Source: Tetmemena sp. SeJ-2015 (Eukaryota; Ciliophora; Spirotrichea; Sporadotrichida; Oxytrichidae). Taken from it: a stretch of 64,000 nucleotides of DNA. Location: positions 62,001-126,000 of the forward strand of contig JAJKFJ010021560.1 of the NCBI GenBank assembly GCA_027382625.1, in the 5' to 3' direction. The notes beneath the pieces are model-generated. The model ran no database searches and was not told the DNA's origin. It saw only the letters and a program-made list of their open reading frames with translations. Of the stretch, positions 36,661-52,674 are shown piece after piece. Position numbers and translations under genes: made by a program. Numbering within the stretch: position 1 is the stretch's first letter; every line of letters begins with the position of its first letter.

Positions 36661-39392
36661 ATGAAATAAACTGCAAAGCTTTAATCTTTGCCTCAAAGCA
36701 ATAATGCACTTGCTAAGTCAAGGCAGAGTTAGATAAACAGTGGTTCCTAAACTTAAGCGAAAACATCTAGAGTGCAGTCTCGATAGGGCTCAGTTTTAAA
36801 GCAAAGAATCACTTAGGAGCCCACTTAAAAGAAGACCACTAATGAAAGTTAAAGGGCATAGCAAAATGCTTTTATCAAAGCAGAAAAGTATTAGTCCACC
36901 AAAGTCACACACAATAAGTCGAAAGATAGGCAATCCAAGATTAATTCCCCATCAATCACAAACAACAAACAAAAGTCTCAAAGTCTGCTAAAGCAATCCA
37001 ACAGTAAAGCCATCCTAAGAACTCTCACACATGATGAGTCCTTCACAGAATTCCAAGCAACAATAAGACTCAATTAAAACTATCAGAATAGCAATAGCAA
37101 ACAAATGCTTACAAACCTTGAAGGCGAAACATTTATTTTCATTTGATCAAATGGTTTCTCAGATCAAGAACCAAAATTATCTGACTAACTTTGCTTCTCC
37201 TCTGCTAGAGTAAGATACTTATTATGAAAACAAAGCCTCTGAGACGATGAAATAGGGTACTCTCAAAACTAATTCCTAGGATCTATATTCTTGTGATAAT
37301 TTAAACAAACTGCTATTAAATCAACCAGACACGAAATAAAAGAGTTCGGAGACTTTGAAGAACTAGAGAAGTAAATTAAGGAACAAGAACTTATTAAAGA
37401 GAGTTAGAATAGTTGTGAAAAGTAAGACAGATCCTAGTATTAGAGTTAAAACTTAATCCAATTTCGAAGACATTCCAATGAGTGTAGTCAGCAGATGTTC
37501 TCTAGGAATGAAAAGTCAAATTAGAGCAATGCTTAGCTTCTGCAGTCCGCAAATACCTCAAAGTTCACAATTAAGACTCAAAGCCACAGCCATTAAAGCT
37601 CAGCAAAAAATTTGAAGAATGAAATTCAAAAACTACTCCAGCAAGCCATGCAGTAGCAAGAAATCAGCTAATAGAATCTTACTGAACTCAATCAACTATT
37701 TAGCATCAATATTCAATCTCCACAAGAGCACAATTTCATGCAAGCCTAGAATCAGTAGCAAGAAAAGTCAAGCTAAGACAATTAATTCATCCAACCATCT
37801 CAAAATGAAGAGATAGGGAGTACTCTCATAGGCCAAGATTTCAATAGTTCTGATAAAGCAGCTATTCATTTTAAAATATAATTCATTTAAGAATTGTTTG
37901 CAAGTTATGAAATAATAACAAGAGGATGGGATGCTTACTTATGACAAAGAGAATAGCTCCTAGTGAAAACTTAAATTAAAAGAAAACTATGAATCACAAA
38001 ACTAATTCCTTAAAAGAACTATTGAATAAATAATATTGTTATTTAATAAATTTTCTGTATTTAAAATTTGATATTTATTTTTCTCAATTAATGTATAAAA
38101 GATTCAATGCATTTTATGATAGTAAAATATTTTATAAAATAATTATCCTTATATAAAGTTTAATTTAATGATTATTTTTAAATAATTGAATACTATATCC
38201 TTCAAACTCTCACAGAGAGCAGTCAATATTAGCATCTACTGCTCCTCAGTCGAGTGATCGGGATTTATATATGGATAGTAACAAGATTTTGAATTCGCAT
38301 AGATAGACTGTAAGCAATCAACTAACTGTGAAGGTAGGTTTGGAATAGACTCATCACCACTTAGCCTAACTTACTTCTCAGTAACAGTAAACAAAGAGCA
38401 CATTTAGATTTGAAAGTCTAGAGCCACTGACTATTTCAGAGGATATAGAAGGGAGCAGCATCATTTAAATAGATGAAAAACACAACATTCAGTAACAATA
38501 ACAAATTCAAACTCAACAAACGTAGATACCACGCAATAGCCACCATCAATATAACTAAATACTCAACTATGATGAATAAACCAACAACTTCTTTACTCAT
38601 TAAGAAGTTGAATTCATGACATAGCCAATCATTCTAGCTGAAAGAAGAGCATAGATACCTAAAGAATAGGAGCAATATGATCATCACTCTGATCAGACTA
38701 TCGATGTAGAGATATACTCACAATAAAAAGATAAGAACTCTCTTGTCCAACCCAGAATGATTCAATTCCAGAATGGGAGTATCATTTAAGTTCAGCACAA
38801 CCACAACATAACCCTATACTAATAAATGATACTACAATATCTGGAGTCAGTTTTCTTCTAGATGGAGGTCAAAACAGCGTCAAAGCTTAAAAGATTTATC
38901 AGACTAGGACTCTCAAAGGATTAAAGGTAATTATTATATTTAGATTAGGGCCCAAAGTACCGCATGCAATATTCCAAAGCCAAAGACTGAATTTAATATT
39001 TTATTTAAGAGAGTTGCTGCTGTTCATCCTAGCCTAAACTCATGTCATCATCTAAAGAGAACTCTTAGCTGCTAAGTAACAGTGGCTCTCACTCTAATTT
39101 ACACTCCTTCAACACTCAATAAATATAAATCCATCAGCCCTCAGAAGTAAAATCTATGATTTGTTCATAGTCTAAACCTAACTACACGAATGAGTCAGGC
39201 TCTAGTCAAATAATGCCAAAGCAATTAGACTTTAGAGTTCATTAGTTTTAAGATCAGCCATCTTGTGATCTAACCAATGCAACTTTCCTAATAAATTCGC
39301 CAACAGCCTAGTTAGCTAATAAACTTCAAGATGTACAAAAATCATTCAAGGGGCCCAGTTTCATTCTCTCACAGTTGAATTCTTTCAGATGA
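36661..39392 (+). CDS. Long Gln/Ser/Asn-rich protein, function unknown
   Basis: ATG 36661 opens a basic, Ser/Gln-rich N-terminus (MKQTAKLQSLPQSNNALAKS). A probable coiled coil with FEELEKQIKEQELIKES follows near 37.35 kb, then NEIQKLLQQAMQQQEISQQN near 37.6 kb. A low-complexity Gln-rich middle comes next, and then a more ordered region (38.6-38.95 kb) with QMILQYLESVFFQMEVKTAS and KRFIRLGLSKD. The tail is Ser-rich and ends at TGA 39390-39392 after LSQLNSFR. Many glutamines are TAA/TAG, so the gene is invisible under the standard code. Six IESs are resolved, and four of them remove a TGA or correct the frame. No catalytic motif was seen; a cytoskeletal or regulatory role would be guesswork. 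Its end lies 108 bp from the end of the TLC gene (convergent). Confidence 0.75.
37130..37144 (+). other. IES, pointer CATTT
   Basis: CATTT at 37130-37134 and 37140-37144. Removing only 10 bp eliminates a TGA and gives LEGETFDQMVSQIKNQNYL. Confidence 0.78.
37266..37311 (+). other. IES, pointer AAACT
   Basis: AAACT at 37266-37270 and 37307-37311. Removing 41 bp moves into the frame that stays open through the coiled coil: GTLKTAIKSTRHEIKEFGDF. Confidence 0.72.
37870..37890 (+). other. IES, pointer TTTAA
   Basis: TTTAA at 37870-37874 and 37886-37890. Removing 16 bp gives KAAIHFKNCLQVMKQQQEDG. An overlapping 8-base repeat (ATTCATTT) gives a 17 bp removal that runs into TGA, so the 16 bp version is preferred. 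Confidence 0.65.
37946..37983 (+). other. IES, pointer AAAGA
   Basis: AAAGA at 37946-37950 and 37979-37983. Removing 33 bp takes out an in-frame TGA (37964-37966) and gives LTYDKENYESQNQFLKRTIE. Confidence 0.75.
38021..38192 (+). other. IES, pointer ATTGAATA
   Basis: ATTGAATA at 38021-38028 and 38185-38192 bounds 164 bp of very AT-rich DNA. A further small frame correction is needed just downstream; an ACT repeat at 38192-38194 and 38206-38208 supplies it. Confidence 0.7.
38983..39009 (+). other. IES, pointer AAG
   Basis: AAG at 38983-38985 and 39007-39009. Removing 24 bp deletes an AT-rich block containing an in-frame TGA and gives YSKAKESCCCSSQPKLMSSS without changing frame. Confidence 0.72.
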
Positions 39393-39500
39393 TAGAGGAG
39401 CTAAAATATTGACTTGATTATTTAATTTATTATATATTTTGTTCACAAATAGGGAAAGAAATGTAGTAAATTTTGCTAATTACTTGAATGAGCGAGTGAA

Positions 39501-40943
39501 TCAGAAGTTTCTTATTAAGTTTCCTCTGACGAAGCCATAGTAAGTATTAGGGATGATGACGAAGAGGGTGAAATTGAAAATAGCCACTCCCATTTTTACC
39601 TTTTTGTCCTTTTCAATTGCGTAGAACACGTCATGGAACATTCTAGCCCAAGTAGGGATTTGACGCTTTTTCTTATCTGCACTCATTTCTTCCTTTGTAG
39701 GTTCATAAATTTCTTTCACCAATAGTCCTATATTCAATTATAAAAATACAAAGCATTTACAAAAATAATGTACATATACATAAGATATTGTAATAAAAAC
39801 AGAAAGTTATAATATCATTTATAAATTCACAAACCAAGTTTGCTAATTGATGAATATATTTTTGTAATATTGTATAGAATCTTGTAGCCCCAGAAGAATT
39901 GGATGAAGACAACAATGCTCATTCCAAATTTGGAGATGAAGAGGATGTTGTTTCCCTCGTAGATGTAGATCATGATGATGGGAGACAAGATCATCCTAGC
40001 AAAGATGAATACAAATGCAAAGATCTTGTCATTCAATTTGTAGTACCACATATCTTTTTTACCGATTGCTCTCAGGGCAGTACGGATTTACAAACAAGGG
40101 TTTGAAACCTCAGCCAACAAGTGGATCACTATCACCATTAAACAAACTACACTTACTGCAAAACTCATATCCTCCAAAGTCATTCATAATATGAGAGTAT
40201 TACTCACTACAACTTCATCTAAATACACATATCTATTATTGCATAACTCATTTTCATATTCATATTAAAATTAGCATTAACTTTCATCATCATACTTCTT
40301 TAATATAGATTTACTTCATCCTAATAAATATCTTAATGAATATATTATAGTATTATAGGAGCACCAGAGGACTACGGCATGGTGGCCATTGATGAGTATG
40401 TCATCGCACTTGTAGTAGATCTCAATTATAGTGTCAAAGAGGAAGTAGGCGAAGGAGTGGCATATCAGCAGCTTGTGGTATAGATGGCTTAGTTGATTGT
40501 ATCTGTATCCTCCGTAGTACAGGATAAATGGGTCTATACCAATTATCATTCACTATTAGTTTCCTTACCAAGAATGCAGCCAATGATTGCGTGGATGAAC
40601 GAAGTGTACTGGAAGTAGTAGGTGTGGTACTCGCTCTCCCTATTTCTCTTTCGGAAGTCTTCAATTTTGCCTGGAGATGGAACTGTCAAGCGGATCAAAT
40701 ACTGAACAATCCATAAATTGATAGGATGTGTTTTAATAAAATATAGGAATGAAGAATGAAGTAGCCAATGAACTGCACTGTGAATAGAGCAAGCCAGTTG
40801 TAGTCGTAGATTCTCTGATCGTACTCATACCTCTAAGTTCCCTCGAAACTTGCTTGCAGGAAATTCATGGGAGGGTCATTGTGAGGATTGTAGTGTGTGT
40901 AAACGGGGTACCCTAGATTTAATGCTTCTCCGTCTGCTGACAT
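39501..40943 (-). CDS. TLC-domain (TRAM-LAG1-CLN8) membrane protein
   Basis: Multi-pass membrane protein of the TLC family (ceramide synthase/TLCD-like fold, lipid-related; substrate unknown). The start ATG at 40941-40943 gives MSADGEALNLGYPVYTHYNP, then a first helix with YNWLALFTVQFIGYFILHSY. An exon follows with YHTYYFQYTSFIHAIIGCIL. A 35-nt GT-AG intron (40534-40568) joins it to DPFILYYGGYRYNQLSHLYH and SFAYFLFDTIIEIYYKCDDI, followed by INGHHAVVLW, the TLC double-His motif. The next exon has HLLAEVSNPCLQIRTALRAI and the last helices (FGMSIVVFIQFFWGYKIL). The cytoplasmic C-terminus is charged and ends VRGNLIRNF at TGA 39501-39503. Inserts near 39.73-39.85, 40.14-40.35 and 40.72-40.75 kb are IESs or introns not resolved to the base. 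Confidence 0.85.
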
Positions 40944-41451
40944 TATTCACCAAATATAAATAGTTATCAAAGTCTTAATTTATTATATTCAATTTAGACA
41001 TCTATTTCTTAACCTTAAAATATTATTTTATAAGTCCCGAATTACTAAAAGGATGAGCGATTTTCTTCTCTGTGGTATAAAGAAAATCTATTTAAATTCT
41101 TCTGTGAAATAGAGCTATATTTATCGATGAAAATTTGGTTCATTAAGCACGAAATAAAGCTAATAATTCAATAAAAGATGAGTTTCTGTATGCAAGTAAA
41201 TTAGGGATAGCTCTTTTATACTTTAATAATAATCTTACGATTAATGTTTAGATAATTTAATAAAATAATTTAATGGTTATAATTGATAAATATTATGAGC
41301 TGTACTTATGCAATATTATAAAATTTGATACATTCATATCTTTTATATGCACTTAACAATTTAAGCAGGAATTAATTGTTAATCCAGAATGGAATAAATA
41401 TCAACACATGAGGAACTAATGCAAGAAAAACCTGTCTATTAATGTGGTACC
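40944..41451. other. AT-rich stretch, no supported gene
   Basis: About 500 bp upstream of the TLC gene start. It has a TGA-free minus-strand frame continuing from the ORF to its right, but composition is indistinguishable from noncoding DNA. Confidence 0.4.
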
Positions 41452-41754
41452 TCATGACACCATAGAGTTGGTAGTAGAACACCTCCTTATTTCGAAGTGA
41501 GTAGATTTTGATTGGAGAAGAGAAAATATATATGTCTGATAAATTTAAGAAAGTCCATGAAGATAAGTAGTCTCTTCCTTAAAATTATAATTTTAGCATC
41601 TTGCCAAATACTCTCTTCTTAGAAGATAATACAACATCTACAAGTATATAATACTATTCAATACATTTTGAATTAGTGGTATTAAAAACTTGTTGCTATT
41701 CCACTTGAAGACCATCCATATGAAGCACCCTAAATTTTGGTCTTGATGATCCAT
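41452..41754 (-). CDS. Hypothetical protein ORF
   Basis: Minus-strand frame opening with MDHQDQNLGCFIWMVFKWN. Just upstream is a GC-richer, charged stretch (KRKPKPEREHDTPL, 41.755-41.80 kb) in the same frame, so the true start may lie further upstream. Near the end a second frame reads YSLRNKEVFYYQLYGVMRYH, suggesting an unresolved IES. No family recognised. Length alone would not exclude chance; the GC-richer 5' part is the main support. Confidence 0.3.
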
Positions 41755-42029
41755 AAGCGGGGTGTCGTGTTCTCGCTCTGGCTTCGGTTTCCTTTTTAAA
41801 AAAAATTACCCTTAATAAATAATATTCTTTATAATAAATCTTTTGATTTATAAGTAAATTTACTATCAGTGAAGTCTTCTCTCACTCAAAATTTTACCTT
41901 GCCTGATTTTGCATTAATGCGTCCTCCTATTTAATAATTAATTTATAATCTATATCTTTTAAAATCTTCACCACAAGAAACAAAAAAGAAAAGCAACAGC
42001 AATTAAAGAATTTCTTATTTATAAAGTTA

Positions 42030-42806
42030 TCACTTCTTGGGAGTGGAGAGCAGAGTCTCAAGTTCATTTTTATAGTCTTGGTTTAGGTCTTTGAGATACT
42101 GAACTTGATCCTCGTGGGCCTTCTGCTCTCTCTGTCTCTCTTCCTCGTCCCTGCGGATGACATCGTCAATTTCCTGCTCTAGTCTCTGGACTTCTCTCTG
42201 GAGTTCCTCACAAGTCTCATCTAGTTACTTGATGGTAGTGTTCATCTCATTCTTTTTCTGCTCAGCCATGAGCGCCTTCCTCATACCGTAAGCGATTGAG
42301 CTCTCGTAAAGAGTCTGGTAAGCCTGGATGGTCATTTTGATTTCGTCTCTGACTCTCACCAACAGAAAACCTCTTTCAGCGCACTGGATAGTTATCTGAC
42401 GGATGAGCTCATCAAAGCACTGAGCGTAGAGTTCTTCTCTAATTGGGCAGATGCCAGTCTCTCTCGCTTGTCTGGCTTGCAGTCTCTTTAAAATAAATAC
42501 AACCAACACATCCACTTGTCCAGTTCGTCTTGCAGATTTATTACGTCCACTCTAGTGGCTGGAGTGGGGGAAACGTATCTCACCCACAGTTGTCCATTCT
42601 CAGTGTACTCTCTAGGAGGCAAGATAGAGTTCAAGTAGTCCTCGTTTCTAGTAGTGGCTGTCTAAATACAAATACAAGTACTATATTGTCTTCTCAAGAG
42701 GAGCAAGCTGTTGAGTCTTCTTCTTGCCCTTCTTGCCAGAGACTGAGGTGGATACGAGGATGGGGATATCGTACTTGACGAGTGAGTCAGGTTGTTAGTT
42801 GGACAT
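42030..42806 (-). CDS. Axonemal inner-arm dynein light chain p28 (DNALI1 family)
   Basis: Light (intermediate) chain of single-headed inner-arm dyneins of cilia. ATG 42804-42806 reads MSNQQPDSLVKYDIPILVS. After a 34-nt GT-AG intron (42648-42681) comes NEDYLNSILPPREYTENGQL, and after a second intron of 32 nt (42484-42515) QARQARETGICPIREELYAQ. Then follow CAERGFLLVRVRDEIKMTIQ and YQTLYESSIAYGMRKALMAE, the hallmark family core. The C-terminal half is a heptad-rich coiled coil (QREVQRLEQEIDDVIRRDEE) ending LSTPKK at TGA 42030-42032. About 230 residues, normal for the family. Both intron predictions restore family residues exactly, and no IES was needed. It lies about 170 bp downstream of the RPB1 stop, same strand. 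Confidence 0.95.
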
Positions 42807-42977
42807 CACAAATGAAACTCCCTTTTTCTTTTATTTAAATTAATTTATATATTGCTCTCAATTCAAACTCATTCACTGTGCGAGTGTGTGTGAAGCAGTG
42901 AGTGGTGGGTGACAATTTAAAAATCAAATTTAATTTGTTGGGCTTCATTAGTATATATTTATCATCTCAAAGTAAGA

Positions 42978-49555
<6,578 letters not shown>

Positions 49556-50748
49556 ATCTAAAACACTCACTCAATAAAACAAGAAGATAGGGAAATATAG
49601 AAGCTTTCAAGAACAAAAGAAGAAATGAGAGGTTGAAAACATGCTCTTACCTCCTCTTTAGTAATTTATAAATTAAAAACTAATAACAAAGAGCCAACAT
49701 TATAAAGATATAACCTTAACAATTCACCACTCAACTATTATCAACACATAATTTATCTTATTATATAATTATTTATGCTATAAAAGCTAATAAAATTCGC
49801 AAAAATTTATCATTTATTGTAAAGATTTTAAGAATATATTTTAATTCTTTTGTAAAGTAAGAGTTTCACAAGAATTAGAATGCTTTCTTTATTAACTAAT
49901 TTCAATAGATTTACTGAAACGATTTGAGCAATAATTTAAGAGTCATGAATTGGGATTATCAAACTAATACAATTTTAAGCAATAATTTAGTAATTTATAA
50001 ACTTTGTTATAAGGTTTTTTAAGGCATCTGGTGAGAGAATAGAGATAAAAGGCAAAAGTAAATTATAATAATAATATTTAATAAATGATTATATTATATA
50101 TTCTGTGAGGACCCCTTCATCAGGCCCCCATATCAATTATATTAAAAATGAATAGTACCCACAGTGATTAATAAACTATATTTCTATAATTTGCACTACT
50201 TATTTAATTGATTTTGGTTTATTTGCCTTATTACAGTTGCTCATATCTATTATCGTAGCATTAATTTATCACTTAATTATAACTTGAGACTAGTTTGTTC
50301 AAATTTGAGGCAACCAAAGCTCTTCGAAATTATTGATGACATCATTTGTACCCCACAAACGTTAAAGATCCACCTCAAACTGTACCTATTCTTTCTTTCA
50401 AGTTAAAATTAATTTATAGTTTGCTGATTTGAATAGTAAAATTTGTAGTGAGAGAAGGTGAACATTAAGCCCAAAAATCCAATCCTCATTTGGGTGAACT
50501 CACCTCCGACAGCGAGGTTTTAGCTTCTGGTCAGGCTATTGAACCCACACACCAACTCACTTAACTCAAGAGAAGAAAAATAAACCACTCTCCTAACCCC
50601 TCTCCTCTCCTCCCTGAGGTAACACCTCCTATCTTATTCTTAAATACCTTATAAACTTTATTTAATAGTAAATCAATCATCAACTCAAGCCTAGCCTTTC
50701 TAATACTTTCATTTTATATTTATTCTCCCTCCTGCAAAAATCTATAAA
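49556..50748. other. Intergenic region between RPB1 and the histone-fold-like gene
   Basis: Mostly AT-rich with no supported gene. Two less AT-rich patches (about 50.10-50.15 and 50.48-50.64 kb) have no open family-like frame; the second, pyrimidine-rich on the + strand, may be leader sequence of the gene at 50749. No telomere-like repeats were seen. Confidence 0.5.
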
Positions 50749-51528
50749 ATGTCAATTAAATAATTAATTAAGACGAAGACAAGGACTAGCCCAAACTCAA
50801 GGACTAGGAGTCAACCAACGACAGCAGAGATAACTAAAACAAGGACTTCTCAATCTTATTTAATTATCCCTCTGCAGTCTCAAGTCGAAGAAGAAAAGAC
50901 CACTGTCAAAAAGAGAGGCAGAAAGAGAGGCAAGGGAAAGGAGTTGCAAGAACTCTTAGAATAGTACGAATCTATGCAAGCCCATCACTCTCAAGGCCCT
51001 GCTACCCAATATCCGCAGAATGAAGCGGTGAGATTCAAAACCCCATAATAAGTGATAAATAAGTGAAAAAAAATATATATAATCAATTTCATATTAAAAA
51101 TTACAATAATGCCAAATTTTATACCTTAAGCAGGCAAAAAGAGTTTCTATAACGACTGCATCATATTCACAAAATTTAATACCTATTGATACCTAATCTA
51201 TTTATCAAGTCTTGTAGAGAATTAGATTTAATCATCCTCATTTTCAAACTAGAAGTATTGCTCTGGTTTCATTCAGCATTCAAATATTATTGCAATTAGA
51301 GAAAGTAAGTGCACTGCATTAAAATCTATGTAAGATGAAGAAAAGAAGAAGGGAGTTCTTTGTTCAATTGAGTTTTAAATTATTTCTTAGAAACTATATT
51401 AAAGTAATGATAAGCTTATCTTCATATCAATAAAAACGTTACTAAAAATAAATTAAAAATATATAAAATACTTTAAATAAAATAAAACAGCAGAGTAAGT
51501 ATTTCTTGTTGAGTAGTTTAGCTCTTGA
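50749..51528 (+). CDS. Basic-tailed protein with possible histone fold
   Basis: ATG 50749 opens a Thr/Arg/Lys-rich tail with TVKKRGRKRGKGKELQELLE, continuing to RFKTPQQ at 51.05 kb. Three pointer-flanked inserts then connect AGKKSFYNDC, SIYQVLQRI, HFQTRSIALVSFSIQILL, EKVSALHQNLCKM and KKGVLCSIEFQIISQKL. The helix-loop-long helix-loop-helix pattern resembles a core histone: H2B-like around YQVLQRI and LCSIEFQ, H3-like around HFQT and NLC. A TGA occurs at 51526-51528, though AT-rich sequence after about 51.40 kb may be noncoding. The inserts at 50.79 and 50.85 kb (repeats CAAGGACTAG and TCTCAA) may be further IESs. Alternatives: an unrelated short helical DNA-binding protein, or two genes. Confidence 0.45.
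51049..51130 (+). other. IES, pointer TAAG
   Basis: TAAG at 51049-51052 and 51127-51130 around 74 bp of AT-rich DNA containing stops. Removal joins AVRFKTPQQ to AGKKSFYNDC in one frame. Confidence 0.6.
51179..51195 (+). other. Micro-IES, pointer ATACCTA
   Basis: ATACCTA at 51179-51185 and 51189-51195 with only 3 bp between the copies. Removing 10 bp eliminates an in-frame TGA and gives KFNTQSIYQVLQRI. Confidence 0.65.
51337..51350 (+). other. Possible micro-IES, pointer GAAGAA
   Basis: GAAGAA at 51337-51342 and 51345-51350. Removing 8 bp joins NLCKMKK to GVLCSIEFQ. The context is low-complexity GA, so this is the weakest of the set. Confidence 0.4.
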
Positions 51529-51555
51529 ATCTGTAGACTAGGATTGTCTAAAACT

Positions 51556-51827
51556 CAAATGAGAACTCTTGCTGCTAGTAGTTCAAATCTTTTAGCTCTC
51601 TATTAATGACTCCACTCACTGCACTTCTGATTTCTAACTTAATCTGGAATTTTCTGTCTCATTTCCCTTAACATAGCATTCTCAGGGCTAGGTGTGGCTA
51701 GCGTCTTAGTGCTTTCTGCTTCGAATTTTGACTCTAAACTGCAATTTGAGCTATAAGGAAGTCTAGTTATCCTAAAGATAGAAGAATGGAGCAAAATGGA
51801 GGTCTGGACTAAAAATAATAGATGCAA
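51556..51827 (-). CDS. Hypothetical ORF
   Basis: Minus-strand frame containing SLESKFEAESTKTLATPSPE and REMRQKIPDQVRNQKCSEWS, ending at TGA 51556-51558. Composition is polar and protein-like. No start context or family is evident; it could be one coding segment of a longer gene. Confidence 0.3.
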
Positions 51828-51949
51828 ATAAAAAATAAGCTTTTACTTGCCCCGCCAATTCGCAAAATCGACACCGCCTATTCGCACCATCCCTTAGTCA
51901 ATTAGCTCAAGTAGAATACAAGTGGATTCATAACTTTGCGCGATGAGAA

Positions 51950-52183
51950 ATGTATAAGATAACCTCTAAGTTTCCATTCGGATCGTAATTTGTAGGGAAA
52001 ACTGCTCAGTTGAGGTAACGACAGGATCACAGACATTTGAAGTCGAATGAAAAGGTAGAGCATATTGTCCTAGCGCGAGAAGTTATTGATACAAGGTATA
52101 AGGAGACATCTGTCGAGCTCTTCAGGAAGCATTTTGATGGATTCAACTAGCTCTCCAGAGAGATCAAGAATAATATAGGTTGA
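51950..52183 (+). CDS. Myb/SANT-like fragment
   Basis: ATG 51950 reads MYKITSKFPFGSQFVGKTAQ, then LRQRQDHRHL, and ends with SVELFRKHFDGFNQLSREIK before a TGA at 52181-52183. The pattern of a GKT-x-x-LRQR helix followed by a second helix ending 'REIKNN' resembles two Myb repeats (transcription factors), but the defining tryptophans are absent. It is GC-richer than its surroundings. Probably a single coding segment of an interrupted gene; a TGA precedes the ATG in frame. Confidence 0.35.
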
Positions 52184-52674
52184 TTTCACAAACATTCTAT
52201 AAATAAAGTAATATGACCCTTCTTAAAGAAAAGCGCTCCTTAACAATGTGGTAGAATCAAATTGATTATATAGCCGTATAGGGTATCGTAGCAAGATTCT
52301 TCGATGAAATCTCAAAGTTCGATTTTAAATCAATAAGCTGAAATCCCAAATATAATTTAAGAGTCTTAATTAATAAAACGTTATTAAAGGGAATAAAACA
52401 ATTCTAGATAATATTAATATTAATCATAATAAAGAAAAAATAAGAAAAATAAAAAATAATAAAAATAAAAATATTTGAAAAAAAGATCTTTAAAAAAGTT
52501 TAAGATAAATTTCTGAGAGTATTAGGATATTTTACTAAAAAGATAACAATTTGTCTAAGAGTGAAATTAGACAAGAAAGACATGATTCAAAACATGAATT
52601 GTAAAATAAAAATAAAAATGTTAACAAGATATATAAAAGGACTAAAGAAAGGAAAAAACTAAAAATATGGGGAC
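52184..52674. other. AT-rich transition to satellite
   Basis: A-rich low-complexity sequence (52.42-52.50 kb) and no recognised gene. The satellite match begins around 52675. Confidence 0.5.

Noticed and set aside
50480..50640. tRNA-like or structured RNA in a less AT-rich patch
   Set aside because: No cloverleaf with a proper T-loop and acceptor stem could be folded by eye; more likely leader sequence.
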